DNA of 64,000 bases from Hybos culiciformis (lineage: Eukaryota; Arthropoda; Insecta; Diptera; Hybotidae). The notes below the pieces were generated by a model, which was given only the letters and a program-made list of their open reading frames with translations, was not told where the DNA came from and made no database searches. Positions 55,801 through 64,000 of this stretch are shown one piece after another; the first letter of the stretch is position 1; every line of letters starts with the position of its first letter. A program made the position numbers and the translations under genes. The stretch is from positions 52,533,678 through 52,597,677 of the forward strand of contig OZ023274.1 of the NCBI GenBank assembly GCA_964007475.1, written 5' to 3'.

Positions 55801-58347
55801 AAACTATTATTTTTCCTTCTTTAATTACTTTCGAAAAAACTTTGTTTATAAAACGCACAAAAATCGAAGGAGAGTTTACAAAACCAAAAGGTAATTTATT
55901 AAATTCATACTGTCCGTCCTGAGTAACGAATGACGTATAATGTTTAGATTTTTCAGCGATATCTACATGATAAAAACCATTTTTTAAATCCAATGACGTA
56001 AAATATTTTTTTCCGTAAATTTTTTTAATTTGATCTTCGATTACAGGGATAGGATAACAATCTTTCTCAACTATTTGATTTAATGGTCTGTAGTTAACGC
56101 ACATCCGATAATCACCATTTTTTTTCTTTACTAATACTAATCTACTTGAATATTGAGAGTTACTTTCCCTGATTATCCCTTTTTGCATGAGATCATCTAC
56201 AATTTTGTTTATCTCTTTTCTTTCGTATTCGCTAAATCGTCTTGGTGTAATCGACACTACTTTATTTTCTTTTAAGTTAATTTCAGCCTCAATCTTAGTT
56301 TCCGGCTCTTGAGGTTTATCTGAACTTTCGTATAAATCAAAATAAATATTTTCGACGTTACCTATACATTTAGTCGTTTCTAAATCGTCGGCAATGTCAA
56401 GTTTGTTAAAATCAAAGTTTTCACTGTTTGTAAATAAATTGTCACATTCGGTATTAATAATTTCGTTCATAAGTTCGGTACTATATAAATTGTCACAAAT
56501 TTTTTCTTCAACATTTTGATAATCTTTTACATTTAACTTAATATGTTCTAATTTATTTAATTTTAAAAAATCTCTACCAATAATTAAATTTATATCTGTA
56601 GTAGAGTCATCTGCAATTATCAAATTAATCGGAAATATTTTTTTTCTTATCAAAATATATGAATTTAAAGTTCCTAATACTTCTATTTTTGATTTGTTCA
56701 CCCCAAAAATATCTACTTTACATTGCTTTAATTTCAAATTCATATCCTTTATTTGATTAAATCTTAAAATACTTAAACTACTACCTGTATCCAATAGTGC
56801 TTCCGTTGGAATCATGTTACCTTCGATAATCATTTTTACGTTTACCATGCCGTTGTTGTTACCTTCAATTACAAATTTTTCATACTCATCATTTGGCATT
56901 GATTGTACATGTTCTTGAACAATATGTGCTGTTGATTGTTGTTGTTGTTGTTTTTTAAAACAATTTTTCTCTTCATGACCGCTTTTAGAACAATAGGTAC
57001 ATCTGGGCTTACGTTGTGGTTCAGGACATGCCGCTGATAAATGTCCTTGCTTATTGCAATTAAAACATTTTTTATAATCTTTGTTTGGCTGTTGTTTATC
57101 ATCTGATGATGTAATGTCAGATGATTTTTCGGGGCTTCTAAAATTTTTCTTGAATGATTGACGTTTCATTTTTATGATTGATTCGGCGTCTTTAATGGCT
57201 TTGACAAATCCATTAAACGATTCATAACTTCTGGCGTATATTGCATCATAAATTCTATCACTTGACAGACCTCGTATTGTATATTTAATTAACGAAGGGT
57301 CGTCAACTCCATGAGTTCTGCCGTAATTCAAAATTCTATACGCAAATACTTCGTAGGTTTCGTTTGATAATTTCATCATTTGTTGTAAATTATTATGGAC
57401 ATCAACCAAACTGACGTCACGTTTGAATTCCTGGGACAATTTTTCTTTGAACGATGTCCAATCGTTTATGTTTTCTGAGCCGTACCACAATTTGGGTGCT
57501 CCAGTTAAGCATTGAGCTGCGTACAATAAAATTTCTTTGTCTGCCCAACCATATGTCTCTTTAAGAGAATTTAATTTTTCAATCCATTTACCTACCGTAA
57601 TTGACGTATTATCAAATTTGGTTACTAAAGATTCGATTTCCGTTGGATGCAAATAGCGGTTTTTCGTTTCCCGTTGTTCCGCCATTTCGTTGTTGTTCGT
57701 TTGCGAATCTTCAAAAACCTTGTTTTCGCTGTCGTCGTTCAAAATATTTTTAATATTTTTCCTTGTAACTTGGGTGTTCCTTCCTCTTGGTGGTGGCATC
57801 AATACGTTGTCTTTTAAAATCAAAAATTAATCGTTTTTTTTTTTGATTTTATCCCACTTCTGAAAAAGCTGTAGTCTTCTCACAGCTTGAATTAATTGAA
57901 AAAACGTGTTTTTATTATTCAACTTAATTTTAGGTTTATTCAGTTCCACTGTTTTTTAACGAAATCTGTATATTTTGACTTATAAACTAATTACATTCAT
58001 TTTACGGTCAACTCCTTACCGCTTAATTTTTAAAGCTTATTACTTAATTTGTAATGCCACATAGTACCAAAATTGAAAATAAATTAAACTCATTTTTAGT
58101 ACTTTTTAACATGATTGATATGGATAAAGATAATACGGTTAAAAAATCAAATTATTTTGATATTGTGCATCGAATGTATTCTGATTTCTTATCGTTTGAT
58201 AGTGCATTTAAAATAGTTGACATTATGATGGATGAAGCTGGAGTACCCGAAGCGGATAGTTTGTCTTACGATGATTTTGTAGATCTTTTAAGTTTAATGG
58301 ATGTTGATGGCAGATTAATGGTTAAATTTCCACACAAGATTATTTAG
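52816..58347 (+). CDS. calcineurin B homologous protein (CHP)-like EF-hand protein, 3 exons
   Basis: Exons 52816-52891, 52968-53231 and 58100-58347 join in phase (GT at 52892 and 53232; AG at 52966-52967 and 58098-58099) to give 195 residues, the usual CHP1 length. The start MGKSFS fits an N-myristoylation signal (Gly2, Ser6). Exon 2 gives VEYLYTRYLNLNNGHHGSLH and INFVEFATFLSIFKAP; exon 3 gives LLFNMIDMDKDNTVKKSN and YDDFVDLLSLMDVDGRLMVK, matching the CHP order of four EF-hands and the conserved DVDxxMxxxF end. CHPs bind Na+/H+ exchangers and traffic membranes. Here EF3 has Asn at the last ligand position and EF4 lacks its first acidic ligands, so calcium binding is probably weak or lost. A 4.7-kb gypsy element lies antisense in intron 2. 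It looks like a diverged paralogue. Confidence 0.85.
53346..53537 (-). repeat. gypsy 3' LTR
   Basis: 192 bp. On the minus strand the internal sequence reads ...GGTCGAAC immediately before the LTR TGTGGC, similar to the GGCCGAAC|TGT junction of the Gag-only element at 10350-14959. Confidence 0.93.
53741..57823 (-). CDS. gypsy Gag-Pol polyprotein (1360 aa)
   Basis: A single frame encodes all functions. In order: Gag capsid (~55-215), two CCHC knuckles (CFNCNKQGHLSAAC ~252-265 and CTYCSKSGHEEKNC ~274-287), an aspartic protease with LLDTGSSLSIL (~343), reverse transcriptase with FTSLDLKNGFYHVDI and the catalytic IVFVDDILLA (~673), an RNase H with LHTDASACGYGAVLF (~825) and HVDALSR, and integrase with an HHCC finger (~1014-1053) and D, D, E in IHIDHLG (~1083), ISDRGSAF (~1141) and QIERYN (~1177). 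All catalytic residues are present. Gag and Pol are fused without a frameshift, and there is no env. This makes it a Metaviridae-type retrotransposon rather than an infectious errantivirus. It could supply enzymes in trans to Gag-only elements. Confidence 0.96.
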   Translation of the reverse strand: MILKDNVLMPPPRGRNTQVTRKNIKNILNDDSENKVFEDSQTNNNEMAEQRETKNRYLHPTEIESLVTKFDNTSITVGKWIEKLNSLKETYGWADKEILLYAAQCLTGAPKLWYGSENINDWTSFKEKLSQEFKRDVSLVDVHNNLQQMMKLSNETYEVFAYRILNYGRTHGVDDPSLIKYTIRGLSSDRIYDAIYARSYESFNGFVKAIKDAESIIKMKRQSFKKNFRSPEKSSDITSSDDKQQPNKDYKKCFNCNKQGHLSAACPEPQRKPRCTYCSKSGHEEKNCFKKQQQQQSTAHIVQEHVQSMPNDEYEKFVIEGNNNGMVNVKMIIEGNMIPTEALLDTGSSLSILRFNQIKDMNLKLKQCKVDIFGVNKSKIEVLGTLNSYILIRKKIFPINLIIADDSTTDINLIIGRDFLKLNKLEHIKLNVKDYQNVEEKICDNLYSTELMNEIINTECDNLFTNSENFDFNKLDIADDLETTKCIGNVENIYFDLYESSDKPQEPETKIEAEINLKENKVVSITPRRFSEYERKEINKIVDDLMQKGIIRESNSQYSSRLVLVKKKNGDYRMCVNYRPLNQIVEKDCYPIPVIEDQIKKIYGKKYFTSLDLKNGFYHVDIAEKSKHYTSFVTQDGQYEFNKLPFGFVNSPSIFVRFINKVFSKVIKEGKIIVFVDDILLATETIDEHLELLKEILTILSKNHIKLQITKCKFLKTNIEYLGYDLTYNKISPNTKHVNAIENYPVPHDFKSLQRFIGFISYFRKFIFDFNKISYCLYELLKNDTEFIFQAEHLKAFESLRIRLMQKPILAIYSSSAETELHTDASACGYGAVLFQRQPDSKKMHPVFYYSRKTTSAESKLHSFELESLAVYYSLQRFRIYLFGLKFLLVTDCQALKQTLEKSESSSKILRWSLFINQFNFQIQHRKAERMKHVDALSRVTIFHINDLDETSLEKNSIYVQQLQDHRIKNLKSRVMLGELKDYELREGILYKRDKNKLLLVVPDEMVESVLYRYHNEFGHFGIDKTGELIKRNFYIYKMRDKINEHIKKCITCIAYNPVDSKRDGFLILPEKPKLPFHTIHIDHLGPLEKTKLQNVHILAFNDACTKFTNLFPTRTTNVKEVIKHLKNFIAIYSTPLKIISDRGSAFTSTEFKKFISGNNIQHVLVGTACPQANAQIERYNKTVVPLLAKLTYESGKDWDKMLSEAQFLLNNTHNRSINDIPSKLLFGVTQQRTINSGLVEFLEKLNLENERNLEKIRDEAHAETKRVQEYNKHQYDKHVKRQTTFNEGDLVDLKTNKVPGENNKLKPHFKGPYIVAKKLDNNRYVVKDIEGYQVSRKPYEGILSPINMRLYKSVQCQEN
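57870..58061 (-). repeat. gypsy 5' LTR
   Basis: 192 bp, the same as the 3' LTR. On the minus strand the next internal bases are GCTTTTTCAGAAGTGGGAT, with a possible primer site beginning TGGGAT, spaced from the LTR as in the Gag-only element. Confidence 0.93.
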
Positions 58348-59071
58348 GGATTTGTGTCATTGTTGAGTTACAATTAATTTAATAATTATATTGATGAAAT
58401 AAAAATTATGTTATGGAACAGTGACAATGTCATTATTATTAAAGTACTTAAGGTGTGTGTGTGGGTTAATTTTTATATTGGTGACCTCTTCGGCGTCACA
58501 AAGGTGTAGAAAAGTTATAACGATACCGCTGAAAATCCCTAAGGAAAACTATAGGTAACGGATTGGCTTAATAATTTGCTGAGCTTAAAATACGAACACT
58601 TTGGGCAGACTTCTACCTTTTTTGTTCGATGCTTCGATTAAAGTATCTCCTTGGTGGTTGATTTTTGTAATTGTCAAATAGTTTGATGAGTCTATGTGGT
58701 GTGCAGTCAGAATATCGCGGCTATTATTTCGTCCATGCATAAATTTTATAGAAATTGTGGCTATTTCTTTATAGAGTTCATAATTTCTTTTGGAAATTTT
58801 TATTTCATATATAAATTATGATTGAAAGATATTCAAAACTGAGACCATTTGATAAAAAACCAAAATTCCGACGGAATTGAGGCTGAAATGCATTTAGAAA
58901 TAATAACCCGTCACAATTTGTTCTCGGAATATCTCTAAAATACAATGTGTTAAAGTTCGATTTTAAATAATTGTGCCCATCAACTTTTTATTTTCAAATT
59001 CTATACGCATTTGGTTTTGGTGTATACGTTATATATCTAAATGTTTGAAATAGAATATGGAAATTGTATAT
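58348..59071. other. CHP 3' flank, no further gene seen
   Basis: AATAAA-like signals follow the stop (ATGAAATAAAAATTATG near 58395). The rest is AT-rich without features. Confidence 0.5.
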
Positions 59072-59386
59072 AAAAAAATAAATAAATAAAAAAAATTTTC
59101 AAAACAACGTTTTTATAACGGAATAAAATAACTAAAAAGTAAAAAATATAATCAGATAATAATTGATAACCTCATACCGAAATTAATTCTCACCAAAAAC
59201 GTGGGGCGCGTGTGATAAACGATATTGTTCAATTTTAGGCGCCCCACGTTTTTCGTGAGAATTAATTTTCAGGGAAATCGGTATGAGGTTATCAATTATT
59301 ATCTGATTATATTTTTTACTTTTTAGTTATTTTATTCCGTTATAAAAACGTTGTTTTTAAAAAAAAAATTTTATTTATTTATTTTT
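59072..59386. mobile_element. long hairpin / foldback MITE 1
   Basis: A near-perfect inverted repeat of about 315 bp. Arms of roughly 130 bp include TAACGGAATAAAATAACTAA, GATAACCTCATACCGA and GAATTAATTCTCA, with a loop of about 30 bases near 59207-59236 between the GGGGCGC/GCGCCCC arm tips. It would transcribe into a long double-stranded RNA hairpin. Confidence 0.88.
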
Positions 59387-59839
59387 TCCTTTTTAATCTT
59401 ATTTGAATCGAATTTAGCCATAAAAATATAAATTTCGAAATTTATCCCCTTATTTTCAAAATTTCGAAATTTGTTGTATAGCCCCTAATTGAGCCCTGGC
59501 GTAACAGTTGAGGGCCTTTCAACATCCAGTTTTTTAAATAGGTATTTTCCAAAACCGGCTTCTAAGGTAGCCCGCCCGTCAGGGCCTCGGATCAAAATTT
59601 CTAATATTCTATAACCATCTAGGATCACAATGCTACTTAAGTTCAAAATTTCTGGAATCAGTGGGACCATGGATGGAATAGTGGAACCACAAAAAATTTT
59701 ACATTACTTTGCATTGTCATCCATTTCTGACTTATGCTGCAATTTTCAAGCCTCTATCTCATCTAGAAGTGCCTGAAAAATTGATTACAAAATTTGTACC
59801 GGACAACAAAGTGAACTAATAAAAACGTTTTAATTTTAA

Positions 59840-60153
59840 TAAAAATTAAATTAAAAATTTAAAAAACCCCGACAAAAAATAATAAAAATAATATGAACGT
59901 AAAAAGTTTAAAATAAATAAAATAAACTACAACCTTGAAATTATGATCCTACGTAAGTACGTAAGAAATTTTTTGATTAAATGTTGTCGCGTCGGTGGAT
60001 CGCGACAACATTTAATCAAAAAATTTCTTACGTACTTACGTAGGGTCATAATTTCAAGGTTGTAGTTTATTTTATTTATTTTAAACTTTTTACGTTCATA
60101 CTATTTTTATTATTTTTTGTCGGGGTTTTTTTTAATTTTTAATTTAATTTTTT
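59840..60153. mobile_element. long hairpin / foldback MITE 2
   Basis: A roughly 314-bp near-perfect palindrome. Arms of about 150 bp read ACCCCGACAAAAAATAATAA… to …ATGTTGTCGCG, with a loop of only about 8-9 bases (TCGGTGGA, 59991-59999). It is AT-rich except at the tips. Distinct sequence from the hairpin at 59072-59386. Confidence 0.9.
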
Positions 60154-60477
60154 ATTTCATGCTTTTTATAGGGGCTCCTTAAAAAAAATGTAATTCGCCA
60201 TTTTGTGGTGGTGGCCATCTTGGATTTGAAATTTGTTATAGTGTATAGTATTCTACTAGTCAAGCCCTTTCATTTGATACCCATATTGAAAGAGTTGTGA
60301 AAAAATATGTAATCTGCCATTTTGTGGCGTCGTTCATCATGGACAGATTTTCATCAAACATAGCTAAGAACACTCCCGACTAAATCACCTTTCAAACAAA
60401 AAAAAATCAAAATCAAAATCGGTTAGGAGCTACGATGCAACAGACAGACACACACACACAGACACGTCAAACGCATA
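60154..60477. repeat. dispersed repeat (CCCTTTCATTTGATACC family), copy 3
   Basis: Contains GCCATTTTGTGG twice, CCCTTTCATTTGATACCC and a CA-rich end with CAGACAGACACACACACACA just before the gap. Related to 6305-7110. It lies where the 3' part of OSCP1 would be expected, so it is intronic, downstream, or replaces that part. Confidence 0.6.
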
Positions 60478-60677
60478 NNNNNNNNNNNNNNNNNNNNNNN
60501 NNNNNNNNNNNNNNNNNNNNNNNNNNNNNNNNNNNNNNNNNNNNNNNNNNNNNNNNNNNNNNNNNNNNNNNNNNNNNNNNNNNNNNNNNNNNNNNNNNNN
60601 NNNNNNNNNNNNNNNNNNNNNNNNNNNNNNNNNNNNNNNNNNNNNNNNNNNNNNNNNNNNNNNNNNNNNNNNNNNNN
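60478..60677. other. assembly gap (200 N)
   Basis: A run of exactly 200 undetermined bases, probably a fixed-size placeholder. The OSCP1 coding sequence runs into its right edge. Confidence 0.99.
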
Positions 60678-61783
60678 GAAAACCCAAACGAATTAATATT
60701 GAAATTTTCATTGAAAATAATTCTAACCAACTTTTAAGTGTCTTAAAAATTTTCATTTGCATTTCATCATTTGAATTCCAGAAATTTAATATTTTATTTT
60801 TTGTATAATCAATTAATATTGATTTTTTAACTTCGGGATGCAATTGTGCAATTCCATCTAAATGACGAAATGTTATATTTAATACATGCTGTGGATATTT
60901 CGATGTAAATAATTCCCATTTAAATATCATTGTTATTAAATCCCAAAGTTTATCCATTGAATTACCATCTAAGCGCATTAATGAGCAACATGCAATATCA
61001 TTTAACATTAATTTACAATGATCAACTGTTAGTAATAATTGTTTTTGTTGGCTTCCCAAAATAAGGCCATCAAGAAATTTTGGATCTAATAAAACAGTTG
61101 TTATGTCATTCATAACTAAAAAAATACAAAAAAATTAAATAAATAAATAATTTTGTAAAAATATACCAATGAATTAATTCATTGAATATAGATAAATTCC
61201 AAAAATTAAATTGTTCTAAATTGAAATCTAATTGCCACTGCAGTTTAAAGAATAAATTATGGGTACTTGATTATGCGTACCTCTTGATCCGAAAATCATA
61301 AGAATTATTCAAAAGTTTTTTCAGTTCATTATGTTGAAATTTTCTTAGCTTAATATATTTGACGACAAAAATAATTATTCACAAAATATTAAAAAAAAAA
61401 TATTACTTTTAAAATCAGCAACCAATTTCTAAAACTTATTTTGAAAAATTATAGTAAATTCCTTAAATTTTTTTTATTTTTTTGATGAACGTATTCAAGT
61501 TCTTTGCAAGTTCTTTGGAAAAATAATTTCAAACTTCATATAAGAAATAAAATTTCAACATCTCTGTAAGAAAGTTTCAAATCTTTCCCAACTTATTGAA
61601 ATGTTTTATTTCTATAGTTTTTCAATTAAAAAAAAAAAAAAAAATTGTATTAAAAAAAAGAATTAGAAATTTACCTTGTGCTGATTTTTCAACTGGTATA
61701 CTTTGTGCTTGAAGTCTTTGATCAATTACGTATAACATTTCACAACCTAAGTTAATTAATAGAAACACATTTGATTCAGACAT
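60678..61783 (-). CDS. OSCP1: organic solute carrier partner 1 homologue, 5' exons
   Basis: Exon 1 is 61783-61675 (MSESNVFLLINLGCEMLYVI, then DQRLQAQSIP) with a GT donor, and exon 2 starts at 61115 after an AG acceptor. Joining in phase gives ...SAQ-V-MNDITTVLLDPKFL. It continues with CSLMRLDGNSMDKLWDLITM, ITFRHLDGIAQLHP and LKSWLELFSMKISILIRLG before running into the gap. These follow the OSCP1 family order (LNLGGEMLYILDQRL, VMNDII, IMRLNQASMDKLYDLMTMAF, TFNHLD). OSCP1 is a conserved intracellular protein linked to solute transport and cilia. About 180 of roughly 380 residues are visible; the rest lies in or beyond the gap. I start at the second ATG because it aligns with the family; an upstream in-frame ATG at 61804 is possible. 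Confidence 0.85.
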
Positions 61784-62218
61784 TATTCTTATATTTTTAA
61801 TCAATTTTTTTTTTTTTGAATTATAATTTAATTTCTTTTATCATTTGGTAACTAGCTTTTACTAAAAGTGCATAACTTATAGTTTCTGGAAAGAACTAAT
61901 TTTTTTTTTATTGTTGTGAGTTGTTCAGTTGCTTTGGCAACATTAAACCATAATATTTAATTTACATACAAAAATAAAATTGTATTCCTAAATTTTCATG
62001 TAGGGTTTGTAGATTAAGTTTGCCTTAAAATTGTTGTTAAGGCGAATAATTTTTAAATTTCATATGAAATTGAAAAATTTATATTTTTCTTTTGTATAGG
62101 ATTTTAGAAACCAAATGAAATAAGGTTGCTGATGGTGTCATGAAAAATTTTGAAAAATTTGATAATTAAAATTGTCTTCTTTTTAAAATAGAGATGAAAT
62201 AAAAAAAAAAATTAAATT
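61784..62218. promoter_or_regulatory. OSCP1 upstream region
   Basis: About 430 bp of AT-rich DNA between the OSCP1 start and the inverted 1.36-kb element. It must hold the promoter unless that lies further away. No motif is placed. Confidence 0.35.
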
Positions 62219-63568
62219 AATAGTAGATTACAATACATGGTAAGAAAATTTGTTATTCTTGCGAGTTGTGTATACACACAAACACATAGACACGAGTCAT
62301 ATTTATATCACGAGACCGAAGGTCGAGTGATATAATATTGACGAGTGTCTATGTGTTTGTGTGTATACACAACGAGCTGTATAACAAATTTGATTACCAT
62401 GTATTGTATACTGCTTTAATGTGCATGGGAGAGGGAGTTGAAAACAATACATTTACAATAAAAAAAATAAACAAAAAAGTTCAAAATGAAGCAAGGAAAT
62501 AAAATTTAATTAATACGGAAGTAAATTTATTTCTCGAAATAATTTCAAACCGGATGATTTAAGATCAGCTAATTCCTAAAATATTAAAAAAAAATTAGTA
62601 ATTTTTCCAAAAAAAATTATTCATTTTCTTTTTTGCAAAAAAAAAAATCGAATAATTTTTTTTTAGAAAAATTACTAATTTTTTTTTTATTATTTTAGGA
62701 ACTAATGGTCTTCTTAAATTTTATTTAATTTTATTTTTAATAATTAAAAAAAATAATAATAATTTTATAATTATTTTTTTTTATAATTAAAAATAAAATC
62801 AAATAATAATTATATAGTTATAATTTATATTTACAATAAATAATCTCCTTGTTGCTGCCATTTTCCTCGTTTGTTGATAAAAGAAAAAAAAAATTACTTG
62901 ACATTTGACAGCAAACTTTATAATGACAACAAAGATATTTTCAGGGTTACCATTGTTCTATTTTTATTCATTTTGTTTTTTTTAATATAAATAAGTGCAA
63001 TTTTTGAAGTGTGGTTTAAATTTTTGTACTAAAATCCAACCACACTCGTTTAAAAATTTAGTAGTAGAGGTTCGAAGATCCTTTAAAAATAGTAGATTGA
63101 AACACATGTTAAGAAAATTCATCGACTGATCGACTGGCCGCTTTTTAGAAAAAAAAAAAATAGCCGCGTATTTTTTTATTGGTTCTTTTTTTTTTTTTGT
63201 TTGCTCAGAGGGAAAATATAGATTAGCTCAGAGGGAAAATATAGATTTTTAGCATTATAAACTAAGCTTTGTTTGACATTGATATGATGCATGTGAGAGG
63301 TATACATTTGCAATTTTTTTTTTTTTTTTGGTATTTGTCTTTATTGAAATATTGTGAGTGTGAGTGATATTATTTTTGTTTATAGTATTACGCAGTTCAA
63401 AATGAAGAATGTAAATACAATATAGAGCAATGTAAATACAATTTACATCACAGGGAAATATAAATACAATTTACATTCCTCTATAATTGCATGTGTATTG
63501 ATGCATGTAATGGAGCATTTACCGAGCTAAATTTGCGAATGTAAATACAACTTACCGAAGCCATGCGC
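62219..63568 (-). mobile_element. 1.36-kb hairpin-rich element, copy 2 (inverted)
   Basis: A reverse-complement match to 20478-21842 over the full length. It starts AATAGTAGATTACAATACAT and ends CCGAAGCCATGC on the plus strand. The internal palindromes are conserved (GTGTATACACACAAACACAT arms near 62270-62370). Small indels separate the copies. Non-coding. Confidence 0.88.
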
Positions 63569-64000
63569 ATTAAAAATATTTTATTATTGATTTCATTTTT
63601 GTTTCCAGTTTGAAATTGAAAAGTACAAGTTTTTTTTTTGTAACTGACAGACAGATAAATATTTTGATGATAGAATTTTTGTTTATTTTTTTTTTTTTAA
63701 TTCAAGGTGAAACCCTTTAGTAACAGGTACAAATGTAATTAACAGCGGATGGGTAAAATGAATAAAAAATTAAAGATTAGAAAAATTATTTATAGCTTTT
63801 TTATGAATATGAAACAGTCAACCTGTTTTATATTGGAAAATTGAAAAAATATAAAATATTAAATAATAAATAATAAATCTTTTGAGTATTTTCTATTTTA
63901 TATTTTCTACGGATATTTATTTGTACCTGATATTTTAAATATTTAAATATACACGAAATTAAGTTTTCTACAAAAATAAAACTTTGATTCTAACTTTTAA
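63569..64000. other. intergenic, no gene seen
   Basis: AT-rich right edge of the window with no supported feature. Confidence 0.5.

Larger units (their letters stand above)
53346..58061 (-). mobile_element. complete Ty3/gypsy LTR retrotransposon in the CHP intron
   Basis: 4716 bp. The 192-bp LTRs (53346-53537 and 57870-58061) start TGTAGTC and end GCCACA and look identical by eye. The 4-bp TSD TAGT lies at 53342-53345 and 58062-58065. One uninterrupted Gag-Pol frame and no env. Identical LTRs and an intact frame indicate a very recent insertion. It sits antisense in intron 2 of the CHP-like gene and leaves both splice sites intact (the acceptor is 38 bp downstream). Confidence 0.95.

Noticed and set aside
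58054..58099. Frame beginning MPHSTKIENKLNSF as the start of the EF-hand gene
   Set aside because: This segment starts in the LTR and continues through the residual intron; the AG at 58098-58099 joins in phase with exon 2 and gives a better CHP alignment.
1..64000. tRNA or rRNA genes
   Set aside because: I saw no A/B box pair with a plausible cloverleaf; a covariance-model scan would be needed to exclude one.

Overview
This is an AT-rich eukaryotic window, most likely from an insect. It has short introns with GT/AG borders, insect-type LINE, Ty3/gypsy and hAT elements, and two genes of ordinary animal cell biology (a calcineurin-B-homologous EF-hand protein and OSCP1). I cannot name the species; a lower dipteran is a guess. 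Host genes occupy a small part of the window. Most of the rest is mobile DNA, much of it dated by intact target-site duplications (TSDs).

Layout. 1-760 holds no gene. 763-1462 is a 15-bp minisatellite abutting a decayed LINE (1463-4555). 4.7-8.5 kb is AT-rich DNA with a 535-bp hAT remnant (6413-6947) and an orphan LRR-gene upstream flank. 8511-10025 encodes the first membrane LRR protein. 10350-14959 is an LTR-gag-LTR-gag-LTR array of a retroelement that encodes only Gag. 15020-20343 is a second LINE on the minus strand, cut by two hAT-like insertions. 20478-21842 is a 1.36-kb element whose inverted twin lies at 62219-63568. 22515-27990 is a foldback-like structure: two arms of short repeats, an array of perfect hairpins, and a third LINE between them.

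29.5-48.0 kb is an LRR-receptor neighbourhood. It has one shattered pseudogene (29541-32572) and two long intact genes (42355-44229 and 46227-48014), all on the minus strand like the first. The pseudogene has two CCCTC-ended transposons in its body, and its former 5' flank carries nested elements (32586-36875). Beyond it lies a 2.9-kb transposon (37038-39938) with about 0.5-kb internally repetitive inverted repeats and a decayed gene of a widespread uncharacterised invertebrate family. The LRR proteins share a signal peptide, many LRRs, an LRRCT-like cap and one C-terminal membrane helix. They differ in LRR number, as expected for a tandem family evolving by unequal exchange. A role in immunity or recognition is inference.

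52.8-58.3 kb is a three-exon CHP-like gene (195 residues). Its second intron carries a complete 4.7-kb Ty3/gypsy element in the opposite direction (53346-58061). 59-60.2 kb has two long hairpins. 60478-60677 is a 200-base assembly gap that truncates OSCP1 (first two exons at 61783-60678, minus). The window ends with the second copy of the inverted 1.36-kb element.

For someone hunting novelty, the best candidates are the Gag-only LTR array with three apparently identical LTRs, the hairpin array at 23485-23847, the link between the HEEADT/TGCD protein family and a long-TIR transposon, the stacked insertions, and the CHP paralogue that has lost calcium ligands.
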